Positions 36,601 through 37,062 of a stretch of DNA of 45,452 nucleotides are shown piece after piece. How positions within the stretch are numbered: the first letter of the stretch is position 1; each line of letters begins with the position of its first letter. Under the pieces are notes generated by a model. It did not search any database. It was not told where the DNA came from and saw only the letters and a list, made by a program, of their open reading frames with translations. The DNA is from an uncultured Selenomonadales bacterium. GTDB lineage: Bacteria; Bacillota; Negativicutes; Selenomonadales; Selenomonadaceae. Position numbers and translations under genes: made by a program. Location: positions 1 to 45,452 of the forward strand of contig CALDHY010000016.1 of NCBI GenBank assembly GCA_937901445.1. The letters run 5' to 3'.

Positions 36601-36793
36601 CGAAAATATCAAACTCGATGACCTCAAGGCTCTCGGCAATGACCTCTTCGTAGGTAATGATGTCAAGTTTGAACTCAATGACGGCGGCACGTTGACGGTT
36701 AAAGATGCTAAGACCAGCGGCGTTACATTCGATGTCGAAGGTACTAAATATACAGTTAATAAAGATTCTGGCGAATGGGAATATAAAAACTAA
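620..36793 (+). CDS. Giant (12,057-residue) repetitive RTX-like secreted/surface protein
   Basis: One uninterrupted frame of 12,058 codons, predicted at roughly 1.2 MDa, rich in Ser, Thr, Ala, Gly and Asp. Arg is rare and I count only seven Cys. There is no N-terminal hydrophobic signal. Residues 1-38 are Asn-rich, then comes FNLQRFAD (39-46), followed by a beta-rich stretch to about residue 130. Residues about 130-11,100 are degenerate beta-repeat modules of about 130-220 residues, carrying phrases such as YTM-GL, YGTL and SGTV. Residues about 11,175-11,985 contain Gly-Asp-rich RTX-like nonapeptides in a 194-residue repeat. The end (VNKDSGEWEYKN) has no LPXTG, SLH or membrane segment. RTX proteins are usually exported by type I secretion through a C-terminal signal and bind calcium; that this one is an adhesin or matrix protein is inference. 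No HlyB/HlyD/TolC genes are in the window. It has its own promoter, long leader and terminator. Confidence 0.95.
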   Translation: MENFVVNNSANTTENNTNENIFESSIGNVNNNVFALPDFNLQRFADAATASDTETLKTAMTSEGTLTVNVTSDISISSAINVGDGAKTVVFSDSGNFTGSTPMFTLDSTEEVIFSGTKKFNSVTSSGSGFTISGNSSTGISAITGFNDGGEEATFTTYKSDGTSSETVTFSFDNSESVLTAKIDSGTDETADIGVYIKTGSSYTSDTNILEYNSSTKPTWASKVTVAKLDDDGDPENLTSFDTASELLATAATTYIADAVLLATGVQMSASGGTYTITTDGESGASWVQAVSSSGFDISGAVGDGTKKIVVSNTSLSDLEGLTFTVSSTAVSNASSDARVFSINGEQFVGSGTNITMSMDDEGALVLNEGKLELNGNTSHKSVSVGEGEKVDYTITASDTAKLLVGESDDGSFTVFGIGDGEKFSVSDTNETSPFYFWMSGKGQLFSYDTDSKYNSGTATIQFYTNETLASDTSGYSLAVDDLAALAQKDGGTAVKAVTEASGKYTITIADDTDPMAFVDFSGSAKFVGYYTEGGIFVKADDVNEGISNVSSTVTTSNIAFNVSETSVAFSSAFSDSSFVAATAGTSSNTATFTINALEADADSFSVDASSSDYVAVEGASEITLTTGSVLGSSGLKVNFDKLTNYAIGLDAVSVGGVLVNFTGDTSDTISINSTTLTEGDIIDVYSGTAKAATWEYDGDLGLFKEQGVTAGTDLFMKVVADSNADGVFSMSEFKNSTNAIMADSETVTGSIGLYLEPDKVTELTSELTTGSATIYNNGENYGTLAVSGTTYTYTAGTNTLDYAHFEIPENTSAAVMSFVYDNVTYTQGKDAENSCPATTFTLYTSDQSLDIEAGNLSVSGAVLPGENGEAAIWEDASLTLNNKTYTVVANGNNNTDATQITLNGTSDFQLSNFAQGSAFSVGYNDSTTTYYYNEGLTGDVLAVVRDSSDNVQSAYIFEKINNLSSGNVNLSVLEGYASEYLATNEFNLDDGDDIVVNTAAFSGIKGIKYVGDLDENLTDENIYVTITKPSAGNYTIESGTAYTEVAPVTFDFSNTLTTASTITAKFEATIAFTAKNSIAYKVNDETYTAASDVSENDAFTIVVDSSGKSHLSTGIVDITGTGTALSIGDNSASETATITATNLTNGKITVDVTDGTAADISVSDLQTGETFTATDVENGKTYTYTMTDRGLARTSDNGTTYEFYNGDSSDSYEIFGTWDTLTIFAVTDAYNINADVKAVFDAAGDAATATTVYFGEKANDPTSKLYAALTYDGTTYTLEMLDDAPADVTAVTVSDDWASLAVAAELANAEVTVGTTTNAGTFTINGESYTVAPESAGDSAVALKLSIDNSGSYVPTIIDGVITIAKNAIVTTSAGTTVKAGIQPVTAVFSSGDVTGAVVSELGSSSLTVTPSEETAITYTISNGYLKKVADEPLVQKIADGATVVSFGDDVDWLGLIIDTSNGADIQISKANLTALAATEPEIAGYLITNSEDIGYIYGTLTYDATDGYKVTAGEDLNASTLCTITVAGATAATVFSTDGITNGVLSFKDYPAGALTVNGTPYTNAADNTLEVFVDSNDDSALYTGTVTVAVNGSVELYVTGTVAVDQDSVGAISVTAASGEIQSVGELDKGDIFTVPDSDGNAETYTVGAAYLIKELATEGYAEIVPYTTTSKTYDFTGTDAWTVVTADSAGAITITADDVTQAAAADDKSITYVNAIDESIETFYGTLTVGDTANTFAASTLDTESKGLEALQSVTVESGTAVKFDKTIVDSTNDLIVDGLTVNFNKTGKAETLTNVAQGSTFTYDKEYTQSVLGLIIAVDDTTATLIKKTDLANATATATITLADLSNDNTVEITKGDFSSGLTVNAALTASIDDDAEIIYADAIDSSATVAYATLTKTAGTVKLDATDSSYFNYGDSISAPDSTFNVVITGTALAIGTAFTGDSNILTIDASNNTSGVTVVIENGTAIDTITGLAAGDTLSVVEDTDTDPASYVFTMSELGLIYTDTTTKKPNLLLLTSPTAQSNAGGLEYANLTGSGYTPIEILAVTTAPALSFTDTDATNYTVGTQTLLVDADDSSATKAYAIVTVDSDGNYSVTSITGVDVEGAADDIADITSYTVENVKATFANESVFSGVTINAQNGNTTSGTATFTVTADSEFTVDATADDAPVSVDGADIINLTGNGFIQATAGQKVAIADASATTKYISIDDTAATDSFIVQRTSASAATITGLAADADGTTVQIVGLANATATTDDLTDVVAVYTFTGDGSADDQIFTVTGDSTDGLTFTVNAQGYVTAVGTNGNDGCLNQGAQITVVDGAGTLVKVNNTTFTASTAERTFLGTKNGTEAVEMVEDPIYFEVSGTQLKYALIDENGKVGTLANVTGQGTYSSGTLTLGEAVVPSADKYVVVKGIDGTAIKIEGNSTDKTTPYPTITGADVVVKIGDKNLQLVSTDDTTGPAAAAPTGGSITVPADQILEVKTDGTSITSITNTADFEVKFDTDAITLVTAGTVVTDAVADDAFALGTAASAYTINDLVYTSALAGDTVTIGDTIALTTAGGTTAMTVADGADAKVADATFSLAKATTADTNAIYTLGSTTYAVVEDALITAGEITSGTFLINSTYTSLTDSNDVVITIDSGDFNVVAAGGAFTTVDDIEVGESFKIEGATNTDLNATYQMTAAGLFKLDSSGAMSNDAKLVLVNDAEVVVDDTGIAAFDLTATVGFENVLILSSTGVLAWPSDGITAGAIVLDSSYDKVASITYDATAGLTLTKDAAATADITSITGVTDATVLDFKGFTSNISITTLADAKSVTIGSSDTDGKTYTYAPTTALTLQLQSGITPAVQSGTVTLDATGDNTAVYTTLKDEATALVGEVTVVVGGSGLNGHVATISGLESTDSFSVSYNAGTAVTYTKVDAGLIDDAQKILESVADTFNYNADRNSADWTPYITLETGDAALDLTDDTITEDTIILDAATNTKVAEITYAATGLTITSETDAPATWTTINVAADANVTLASFTAAVNVVAEINADESVTVNSKEYTAAVDDTLTITVATGATISTLTDGSVKLAATEDVVTTQGNTIKAGTGSDVIVNVTGDGTDETVTVSGIAVGETFTVNDGSGDVEYTMTALGLMDGSGNLYAAYTQETDEFPITGATSNPTITATSAGIVNLSQIDATITEETTFVVIDDAEPPTSKYGELKYTPAASADEAATYAFDITTASPATALITEVDIPNTVTNAEISGLKDALVTAAAVGTYKVGNTYDATADGLQIDVDANGSDTLLAGTVKLDSNESVTTTGGQTIAATSVDTTNGITVAVVASTSDDPAEETITIGALTAADSFTYGGNAYVMTDGLGLYDSTNSILYSSVKTNFTGTEEGLVVIPVESGVFDLSKATAAGTYNVVLITDGVPTTLYGTLTYAEAVEGTSPATYTFTAATDVDLTGITSVSVDAAGATLNGFIFATTINTTATGTFDAPLTFTIGTVAEYSAVSALAISATDSTANLESGTVVLKDGNLTTTATDSNTVAVSGDATDGVQVEVTAGGVVSTISKLSADGSVVYGGLTYTRTDINNEAKVAITGTDSDGNEVNVLCTYDSTEPDILALEADPDAEVYEPVETTTDGTNIINLTAGYDSSDPDTASETIVFGTGDEYADNAESGEELVAEVEREIKEGGTSTFEVTKDPNYDEDVIIKTGEDFNAGNSFELTLTDYAAADLNKVTLEITNQFDGAVSEGSSSTTPTYTITAGGNSTTFAPMTTVKGTSTTPLTFGWDATGLIGLIKGGLQLISDLTHKSVTLLGTTFGGATIAAAGTTIYVNYNGENALTIEGIDAADGSGETFTVSGLTGTYADSNGTYKKTAAGLFYSSDGETYTKVVIGGFEENETDKNGILNVANITTADFLTVEDGSLDLTIDKAKVDGVGIYSSDLTVQYATIEYTAASDSYSIKPVEGVTAETLAAAITSIQLDADGAALTTTFATSVIAGTAADGDTPAVNAVGTYTINTDVYVAADTNTILNVAINSDNTTALDAGSVQLTTDNAKVTLTDDNATVVEVTAGDSVIIEVATGGVLTSASTLNSGDKFTVTNGDYAGTYESTAVGFFITTTDTAGAESITRLDASADETTTWDGTYTFGETAVSNVVKVTTGNEIEIDTETANTVYVTDDMSAVVAIYDATAKTLTADTDIADAKSITVKGLDVVFSGDFSGASISLYADSTATDADATFKVTAPTDSTFTVATAGTITGATAITLESGTITADAATQAVTVGDSVAVIATSTDMGTYNVAYDGSAVTVSAQAGTATYNITGNATVNVAAGSNNATYTIGEQEFTFDKDADIDNDGIGLAFTIVDGKVTKVDQLDVPAVITIKNNSTSDYTDFSINNVSATGSTAWAVDAGDEKQYVGAGEPNTEGESAVERDTGNYYIVVSDSGVVAYQISEDDKITVTETTTEGYGTYASGVITFNNGLVPTTESTLVIVNNSSNDVAVKANDGSSYIENLKDGAMVQLTAYNAMKVVELNSSNQIADVTAAPTSGIIELPAGSTLTVAGEFTIANAGEIEFTSEGIELTGDGMVVENATADTQFTLALATGGEGTYQINGLYYDSEGDAVVIADTTTSSKLLGGTVLLTTGGDYASVTTSDATVVAATAGDIEVTAASGVVTEIGALTAADTFTIDTDAYSMTTIGLFKEATSGDVDEIILVADLTADTTGATGDYAYNIVGDADDWKKAKETDADAINLIPTDVQDDIVFVNSDRTAVVATLDYTAASGDDPVTYDLTSDTGLTTPATIQTGSNGGELKANFEANVVSQVNITVNGVAFVVDTNSDATPEITVNTKGVTSDTTLFAGAIVVDAESATDALKVTSTEGKTLTVPAGSAVNVAAESGAITSITGLGDDKETVEYDGKTYTFYDGNIVTVYDGSTTQYFSGKDSTTNLLDLADTGDFAYLAIGADGLDVAAATALLTGTVTTVYCGEDATYQGEHIIEFTAATEGYNLVKADGATIDNTINVNAGATTPLTITDFAANVTTTGSATVNEVAFTMADGTSLTLATAGATGDTTLTSGTVTVNDTLKTTTVADSADSGKTVSVANQDTTATTTPAITVAATDGVISSITGLDEGEVVTYDSTEYKFYATDAIITKGDLLFGEQTNNTNLTQLTSTTGTVGYVPLTNSDLNLNLKSGADILDVADTDITSVIYGPSTDTSYAGTSVVDLVNNSGTYELTKAYTETVIDDDFVVDAQNIENVALKTDFAAEVTTSGDATVNGNAFDSTNDDGLTIEAAADGTTATLTTGTVTVTGTLTTTTITDASGTQTGGQTVAYTAGTDNTDGVSVKVTDGVVSTISDLEDGEKVVVTGTDADGTYEKTTAGIIWTDSNNKQYILKDSASLTEFNVTAGDADVWATIKQLTSADVLEIATATDTDTNIAVLSSDGSSQVATITRTDGDTTATPPVLTTYDIQKYGDTAVTAISSITIDAAAKVTTGFTTTVAATVTADGDVVNVNDDDYVVTKAGKVEIATAGVANDTSLFDGTVTIVGDSDATNKEVTPSATTETAISSVSGDFAVTVTQGNFISIDGIESSDGESFKVGTDTYVASGIGIIANGNALVVGTASDTSSTTAEALASTSAISAAAIEINSETTAITYVDAVDSTASKIYATYDGAGNLTAGANSTDTASVTISDSTAVTFAAGGFTGVAVTAGGATFDVTSVEAFTVTDNVVTGATDITLTSGSLAQVGQSQTISAGDAGKVQVDSANVAYTIAYDSSASTVELTNIALDASGTATVTLTGLGGSTAQTTDDTTAAAVTYKFGSAQTFVISGDTEGVKFTVDADGLVTAISGLDAKATIDVTTATDITFNNNTEAFTAEQLNGHTVVGTQEGNNAAIVYDGNAILISITSSGLAIHPIEDNGDILYNSDVTNTETFIASYTSGVITLNEAIKPSSDFTVVLENNTTSPVAVVNENGAEYVSGWAATTAYVGVQIVDEGTLKLVTTTGDELADATASTVATLAGTVSIYENSTLTLATGYTITSADEEAEVTFASNTITLTGDEVTVAGAPAATTFVATASTDETNPYAYTINEKTYDIVADATFVTADSTADPQLQSGTVVVNATAVTSTNGDTLSYTAGTDNTDGVQAQASNGRIINVADIETGESFTLNDTTYTMAEAGLIKEVAATADTEASYYIWATATSATNTSFSKTQLETDSNWNKLIVAENGALSIDSTVDAYNYENLTIVNNLQAPTIIYGTLTQDTEGGTYTIANTGVTLQSVTLQSVTLTGVALTTASTLNAPITATTVATDDAEAVSATFTVGSTFTVDATGEVPSITGTTAVTLTSGEIAIPSTESITVTAAGATINPISGDSDGYNVSIVNNVANVTGFDASTVTVASGTAYVTTSALNNETKTYTIGGVTFTVAGDIEDGITFEITNGAVTAVKGLDLDATLEISGITTASIAINETGYTDYTVEDGKVTVVGIGSENGEDAVALLKGDSYVVSYDGSAITLYRITNGVIESDNPITKATQVGRYVAVVNGELRIVNNAWMPSENNIIVIQNSSSNALAVTKGGTDTSVAATTTFASALSGGATLQLVSANEIATVATDTGAVVATTPTSGTVGVPANMTLTVDGLEFATSAASTISFTADSDGAGVVVLSSDNKDNVTVTGAGNLQLTAENANTVYNVNGSDITAFATADVTVATTDPAVTLNSGTLIVTDSVTTKADGAVTVTGDADGIKVEVGSDGTVTSISDVESDATITVTYNGTTYSIVNGDLTVGNKVYSGIVEATNILEPGTSPRIYVPVENGNTINLTTGIAELTDGGSVIYGVGDGYNSDTLVATLTATAEGEYNLASATTLTTAITGDVAVTATEATITNVTTDFAATVTTPAVTTAVKVNDASYQSTGASLTVAATADASTLTTGTVLLTQGTDTASVQPSATDAAAVTATSTDATFMVTVAEGVATLVEGIEDGESFTVGDTAYDYKNSETGLFQTVGTETAVHVVGQTTSLNLAADINTESVITVTANSELTLTGITGIVVNADSTVKVADLALTDGAYTFNNVGTTADELVDTITLDAAATGITTGTINATVITTTGDDTTANKTYTVNTVKFNALNDGSIQIAAADNSATLYDGTVVLDSTNASVVVGEDTLTVTTGEVYATAESGAATEISGIDKDEVFKVNDDTIERAGVGLIKNDNQYLDGSSEQDTYPISTTWTTAATILADPSAIELTAETADGVYINNAKTALVATYAADTKTLTADTEAPATVSVADGLEVTFNGFANDTTEITSGDTTFKVTEGDSFTVDGTVVSAAGITLLSGTLTGVTANQTVSTDGTSEINVSATPDAGYTIERSGDTVKLTGLTTAATVTLTGAAGSTAETGDLAGASTRYEFADGQAFTIAKDVADGVVFEVDATGHVVEITGLDLDATIEIEVGDSPVEKLTINTHEFEETEDFKVVGYTEDQDDARKVLSGQSFLITVTSDGLVFNETDGSTIGGTGEPGENITLEDGAIILPTTIVPSSSNIIIVQNLTSDAVEVRSESGATIYIAALAQSSNETTAVRIEDPDTLKLVAIDGENISDVSEASTIDIAEVELAEGKTLKVAGDFQIKTSSEATGTVEFEGTEIGLSGEDMTAADAPVDTVFVLNKLDDAETTYTINEAPYTTVSDEVNVQVTSDGSILTGGEVALVADGSVAVESGTIAVAAIAAESEDQRITVAVESGTVSINGVDVGDSFTYGENTFTMAEAGLISDGNIYTALAGETSVSLDVLDLTADGWSLMVEAPEGVLDLTNGIEAESVTIVDDVEAPTKVLGTVSSEADNEYTVTADADNGEEIVEIQLGATGTTLTTEGITADVTTASGSDTYTIGEISYTAHDSELTIKVADDAPTFYQGTVDASEDLTTTDELTVEITEGSVVQVTASEGTVTSITGLGTDETVTYNGFTYNFFASGVISKAADGETPQYFSGQDETANLLDLAETGDVAYLAIGADGLDVDAAIALLESEDTITTVYCGTDDEYAGEHIINFAAATEGYALTKLASDTEVGDITIVAGAAETLTTDFAANVTTDGGNISVNGKEYTNANDGETLELATAGETGDAKVVSGTVELTGTDTAVGSEDEDNVVFAAGADSTVNVTFENGLATTIGAIESGESFTLTGPDDEGSDLTVTYTMADAGLISLGYINTEVAGAETLEVETDLDPETEAWAYMVAVDSDGTLDLTEGIPMDETFAKIVDSRTAPTAVYGTVEGENNEYTVIADADNGAEITAIQLNDEAATLTTEGITATVKTASSSVEYNVNGTIYTANNSALEIAVEADEVSLLNGSVTVSENLLTQDGETLEIVGEGTIVLVTVTNGTVSSITGLASDGEEVTYMGKTYHFFESGVITVDDGSGTLQYFSGNTESTDLLTLADTGDIAYLQITDEGLDVDAAAELLGSANTISIVYCGNDEEYQGEHIINFAAGTGENSYALTAVVENGTAVDVGDITLIAGAAETLTTDFAATVTTENENISVNGKAYANAGEELALYTAGETGDTAVVSGTVALANAETAIGSEDATIFTGGSENITVTFAEGAAEEIGGLDNVGETFSITEEGSDAVTYTVTEVGLVKDGELLTGAAIEDEALAVSDILAEENWTAIIVATDGNLTIAAGTLEEDGEAWVVDSLTAPTTIYGTLTKSGDGYTISTENATDAAEFGTITVDGVVVEFSAFDAVNAATATGAAITVEGADSFKVDATGDVATVDGAEAITLTAGKIAVAEDVAVTASDTTVNSVTDGYTIELASGAVTVSEVSANGATIDIDGAATITTANLGKADAKYTVGEQEFEFVGDANDGISLVTNDEGVVTSVKGLDKNALLTITSATGVTVNESNFEPTLTDDGNYKVVGTGTNDGDDAVDLMSGTSFYVEYSSTGLTVYSIDPDTKEIAAEALDSDTAATYFTVAGNTVSIANAALVPSETNGNIIVIANVGGDTAISLEKDGTIYVSGLTNAGDKLGVQVIDGQELAVVSVDGTVATATATPTTGTITIPAEMKLTAGELTITAGASADGTVDFAESSFDGAGMSVEGYGTFTFVATAETIYTLNNDDITVLATANVTTSATTATLTLNDGSLKIDATTNTPDGEITFENDEDGLTVVVAEGAVTEISDLEDGVAVTFNGATYTMIADELVIKTSDGEKVFADADESTNILAERPTDYSAAYVQISNDTINLADGMAKADENDIAIIFGTEETYNPEKVVAQALKGAEAGSFVITSDTALAELESVTVDASGYEEFTGLTTNFAATVTTPATTETVKVNTVDYVSAGESLTIDATAGSSTLFAGTVTLATDGTASVTATEGDVVTATSGSVTATVADGIATQIGDIDSAETFTIGDNTYKKVASGLFNTTDNTFIDLAGDDAVYNVTADNTWQKVINVANDAVTLIELEENETAVVFDANNETKLATVTADANGKYTVTPVDSSSVGFATINLIDGIANVDAKFEVQVVTTGDATINGVVFDSTADNALTIAATDDTATLYTGVVHLNSDAANTEETTDTDTVTVGEETITAIGTEIDVNANEGVAQKVEDIHYSDTDGNSEKFTIGEDTYEMTAVGLLKNNNQILRDLTANPDEYDLLADANWEDAVILTEDGAVEITSDTANTVYISPFESGKGSDAKIAATYTASEEEGEAGTLEAGEDPEAVKSVDVTDAGGEVAFDEDFANGETEVTSGDDTFKVSEAEDGFTVTPATEDPDTGETTPTTVEGASKATLENGTIALDDGAEVTVGEDEEGNAQTVSVTDGDGATVTKDEDGNVTVSGVDDGATIQSNTPVTVETEESDTPQTINFQDTDGNDTQSVTIDSEDGEEPATITTDSNGGVASIDGVDEDVKVDIENKSENPVDVSINGSDPFTVDAESEQEFVAEENGAIPVNGEPYYYAVIEGGAMKVYAIDSDTKVADTETEISSAEFGTYENGTVNLSSGYTPSSATIIVIESKDTPVTVVRPNSNTTYAIELTGAAVQVSNDEITLVALDSDNAVAEISSIPTSGSVSVEEGFTLNIIENVSVVANESESTVAVEFTADAINLTGDSYTFTPAAGGDIVVNGDADQLAVVLDEEGTPTSITALSVGGVVTYGDYTYTMNDGELSVADPSGVTKIYKGASESTNILDLASDENVTEYNYVQVDDPSEIELADGNTIYGTGETYNPDEVVATATETEDGVYNIEKGDAASEPVTVDATGVEGIEEITTDFAADVEVAPTADSDTGEYSPVTINGDEYTPADSDTFTVGTDSSDTALKDGTVIATSDTKVGDINGDPDNVKEIGVSNEGDGVKLTVDDGTLTEIGDLEEGEAVTYGDDTLAGASSDAAVVAINETTDSDTSETTVSYGISEAPVKVDDATIIPTDSDTTVEVTPNDDGSYTIGDETVKVDGDEDYSIVSGGDGIDTVSGIGSDTAVEVSGDADVTTDEAGEVTINGAAYDVTGDDEVTFTVDDSVVSAIDGLDGTVSGNFEDEINVNGNPVQVQGDEDSNVAVVATTGNEEESIPASVVEIAEVNGSDVSVPSAGGAALIETEGEGVLTVGDETFTVSGDEDGVAFALDSDGSVTGIGGLQGDLGFTGTGENFYVNDVPVTLGADDEVTLSTGSDGSITGVAGLDTEIDGLPESATVGVTGDDVTINGAEFAIDDEDGYTVAFDTDSDGNVAAATVEGLSDGATVSSVPTGTELETEGEGVFTIGDDEVTVSNDDDGVTFTTDSDNGIAEVAGLDGELALTGDDTLTVNGAEVAIDKADGNEEPVTIAGAEDGIDSISGLESGDSVSGDLDGVAVSMPGAASGETSSLSVDGNDYELTGDDDGVTITPSSESSLVAAVNGLGDNSSLKVGEAGNYEITNEDGETSVVAAEAGDIIEVDDDGVIGIYDDSNFHLNDNSSIEEIVKQITTDPSFDSATTVWDPAGDETEYTLTEDGDYESTEGRKRVNLAGEGDQNLTLSSDKGDNVVVVPDEAEGNKDITLGDKGDNVVVGDTEAEVTVHAGKGQDDIVAKSDITVDTNDGEGATKVTPLNDATITLAGYDDDDYDAGTGVQTALGDIAKAIDKGSLTFGDGTASIKGEGTVVFGDEESDTAAEGATKANFYDKNDYPYSSDEDANKEPTKVGFVHTAGGVLDMSDDSASALLLGNYDDSSKADGYEATLLGGSGSDTVLAGAGDYVDAGEGNNLIELNTSDDNTDTATVAAGKGDDTVTGFNFYEGDDDPADLINAGDFAVSGVEVDSDTGDVTLDIGDGTLTLEDAAGKAVQLQNQYTKDSDGTVTPVYAEFGDDTIAVDENANFYWLGGEDATVSISDDYSTEDGVNINLGNHDFNDQDNLSFFGDITTADATGYKGEATLVGSSDTDNVLIGGDSETSLWGGAGNTDDTMIGGSGKDMFWAQAGNGDDVIQNFEFGADSDADVINLTNAALTGAEVDSTTGDVTLNLTDGGTLTIEDAAGKTVQLENQYTRDSDGTITPIAIAFADGTAELNNDANYYWVEGDNAEVALTSDLTVASANVNLDNADFNDQDNLGFFGDITTVDATGYEGEATLVGNADKDNVLIGGDGETSLWGGAGSGNDTMIGGEGKDMFWTAADNGNDVIQNFEFGTDSDTSDIINLTNAAVTGVSIDSDTGDVTLDLTGDGSLTIEDAAGKTIQLQNEYTVDSDGTITPIAIAFADGTAEINGDADYYWVEGTDATVALTSDLTVASVTLDLSKADFNDNNGVIGFFGDVKDVDASGYTGNANITGNAEANVITAGAGNDTLTGGDGADTFVFTANSGNDLITDLTTGTGDDADTISTGSAALDTVAVEGEDVVLTFGDSKLTVAGAAGESFKFENDYTDNPVNMKVDDGEVKLDGDADFYWVAGDNATVSLSDYNSVSSSANINLNNYNYNNPDQLSFYGDIQAIDATGYEGEATLVGYANTDNIITGGNGSSSLWGGAGSGNDTLIGGSGADMFWYAKNNGDDVIEGADENDIVRLENIKLDDLKALGNDLFVGNDVKFELNDGGTLTVKDAKTSGVTFDVEGTKYTVNKDSGEWEYKN
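7545..30790 (+). repeat. Seven dispersed copies of a ~190-residue module in the giant gene
   Basis: Copies lie at about 7545-8080, 13715-14290, 18150-18720, 19945-20520, 22905-23465, 27195-27770 and 30235-30790. Each contains a P-S/T-S-x(2-4)-IIVI-x-N strand followed by a Val-rich strand, and most then have an APTSG-type turn and a strand like TLTVAGEFTI. Examples are VPTTESTLVIVNNSS (copy 2), MPSENNIIVIQNSSS (copy 4) and VPSSSNIIIVQNLTS (copy 5). The DNA copies are clearly diverged, so the duplication is old. Spacing between copies runs from about 1.8 to 6.2 kb, separated by other module types. Edges were set by eye. Confidence 0.7.
11290..31350 (+). repeat. Dispersed 'VYCG/IYG' modules in the giant gene
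   Basis: A module of about 140 residues with a YF-SG-x-ESTNLLDLA-like strand, a YVQI/YLAIG strand, then an IYG or VYCG turn and a TDFAATVTT-like strand. Copies start near 15290, 15960, 20870, 24410, 25700, 28080 and 30950, with a diverged relative near 11290. The copies at 15290, 24410 and 25700 are the closest at DNA level and all have VYCG with a cysteine at the same site. These three account for three of the seven cysteines I count in the protein. Confidence 0.65.
19427..19465 (+). repeat. 15-bp tandem duplication inside the giant gene
   Basis: GTAACTCTTCAATCT occurs at 19427-19441 and again, identically, at 19442-19456, with a third partial copy (GTAACTCTT) at 19457-19465. The protein reads VTLQSVTLQSVTLTG. 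The exact copies in frame point to recent slippage, unlike the diverged larger modules. Confidence 0.9.
31800..33230 (+). repeat. Hyperacidic short-repeat zone of the giant gene
   Basis: Residues about 10,390-10,870 change from the long modules to short units of about 50-60 residues. Each is built from a phrase like DDGVTFTTDSD, then a VAGLDG-like phrase, then a strand such as LTVNGAEVAID. Asp and Glu are much denser than in the first two thirds of the protein and Lys/Arg are almost absent. This could be a flexible or calcium-binding linker next to the RTX end; that role is inference. Boundaries are approximate. Confidence 0.65.
34147..34230 (+). repeat. First RTX-like block of the giant gene
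   Basis: Residues about 11,177-11,204 read LLGGSGSDTVLAGAGDYVDA and onward: Gly-Gly-x-Gly-x-Asp-type turns spaced about nine residues apart. In the hemolysin-type family such turns bind calcium in a parallel beta-roll. It precedes the four larger FYW/RTX units. Confidence 0.8.
34559..36560 (+). repeat. Four C-terminal FYW/RTX repeat units (194, 194, 173 residues apart)
   Basis: The anchor FYW or YYW has its Trp codon at 34568, 35150, 35732 and 36251, i.e. spacings of 582, 582 and 519 bp (194, 194 and 173 codons). Each unit has an LNNADFNDQDNLSFFGDI-like strand and a DATGYEGEATLVG-like strand (copy 3 varies here), then RTX turns. In copies 1, 2 and 4 these are SLWGGAGSGNDTMIGGSGKDMFW-like. 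Copy 3 instead has the canonical AGAGNDTLTGGDGADTF. Copies 1 and 2 are followed by an IEDAAGKTVQLENQYT-like strand. Copies 1-3 are close at DNA level, so this is the youngest large duplication in the gene. Confidence 0.85.
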
Positions 36794-36819
36794 TCCCTTG
36801 ACATAAATTTTCGGCAATA

Positions 36820-36857
36820 TAAGCGGGCAGTTCCGGCTTTACTACCCTACCCGCTTA
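36820..36857. other. Inverted repeat downstream of the giant gene
   Basis: TAAGCGGG (36820-36827) is perfectly complementary to CCCGCTTA (36850-36857), around a 22-base loop, 26 bases after the giant-gene stop. No T-run follows on either strand, so it is not a standard terminator. It may protect the 3' end or belong to a small RNA in the 36794-37000 gap. Confidence 0.5.
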
Positions 36858-36937
36858 GCCACTTGAAATTCGATTGTATGGAAGGTTAGAGATTTTGCGC
36901 ACGGTGAAACAAATTCATCGACAAAGGAACCACCGCC

Positions 36938-36979
36938 TTAAACAAAATGTTCTGCCTCTGTATGATAAAAGTTGTTCAT
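36938..36979 (-). CDS. Candidate 13-residue minus-strand peptide
   Basis: On the minus strand ATG (36979-36977) follows AAAGGAG (36996-36990) at a 10-base spacing. The frame reads MNNFYHTEAEHFV and stops at TAA. The same frame is then open for 31 further codons to a TAG at 36844-36842. It could be a tiny peptide, the 5' part of a decayed small gene, or a chance frame in an otherwise geneless gap (36794-37062). I recognise no family. Confidence 0.25.
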   Translation of the reverse strand: MNNFYHTEAEHFV

Positions 36980-37000
36980 AAACAATTAACTCCTTTCTTG

Positions 37001-37032
37001 GGCTCCAACTTCGGTTGGAGTCTCTTTTTTTG
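37001..37032 (+). terminator. Rho-independent terminator after the giant gene
   Basis: CTCCAAC (37003-37009), a TTCG tetraloop and GTTGGAG (37014-37020) form a perfect 7-bp stem followed by TCTCTTTTTTT. It sits 210 bases after the giant-gene stop and 16 bases before the cbiG -10 element, insulating the cobalamin genes. Confidence 0.88.
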
Positions 37033-37044
37033 TCTAAAATAAAA

Positions 37045-37053
37045 TGCTATAAT
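37045..37053 (+). promoter_or_regulatory. Extended -10 promoter of cbiG
   Basis: TGCTATAAT is a perfect extended -10 element. The -35 position (37025-37030) holds only TTTTTT from the terminator tail, so recognition would rest on the extended -10. Transcription would start near 37059-37061, only two to four bases before the cbiG ATG. Confidence 0.6.
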
Positions 37054-37062
37054 TCAGCCATT

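Noticed and set aside
36700..36793. Cell-wall anchor (LPXTG), SLH domain or membrane anchor at the giant protein's C terminus
   Set aside because: The last residues (EGTKYTVNKDSGEWEYKN) contain none of these.
595..36817. Many open frames on the minus strand and in other plus frames across the giant gene, up to 284 codons (34613-35467)
   Set aside because: They are shadows of the giant frame: its Thr/Ala/Gly-rich codons leave few stops on the other strand. None has a convincing SD and a recognisable product.
36938..36979. Stop readthrough to give a 45-residue minus-strand protein
   Set aside because: No evidence beyond an open frame; kept only as a possible small peptide or decayed gene.
37015..37062. 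Upstream in-frame ATG (37015) as the start of cbiG
   Set aside because: It lies in the terminator stem and before the -10 element, and adds residues with no family match.
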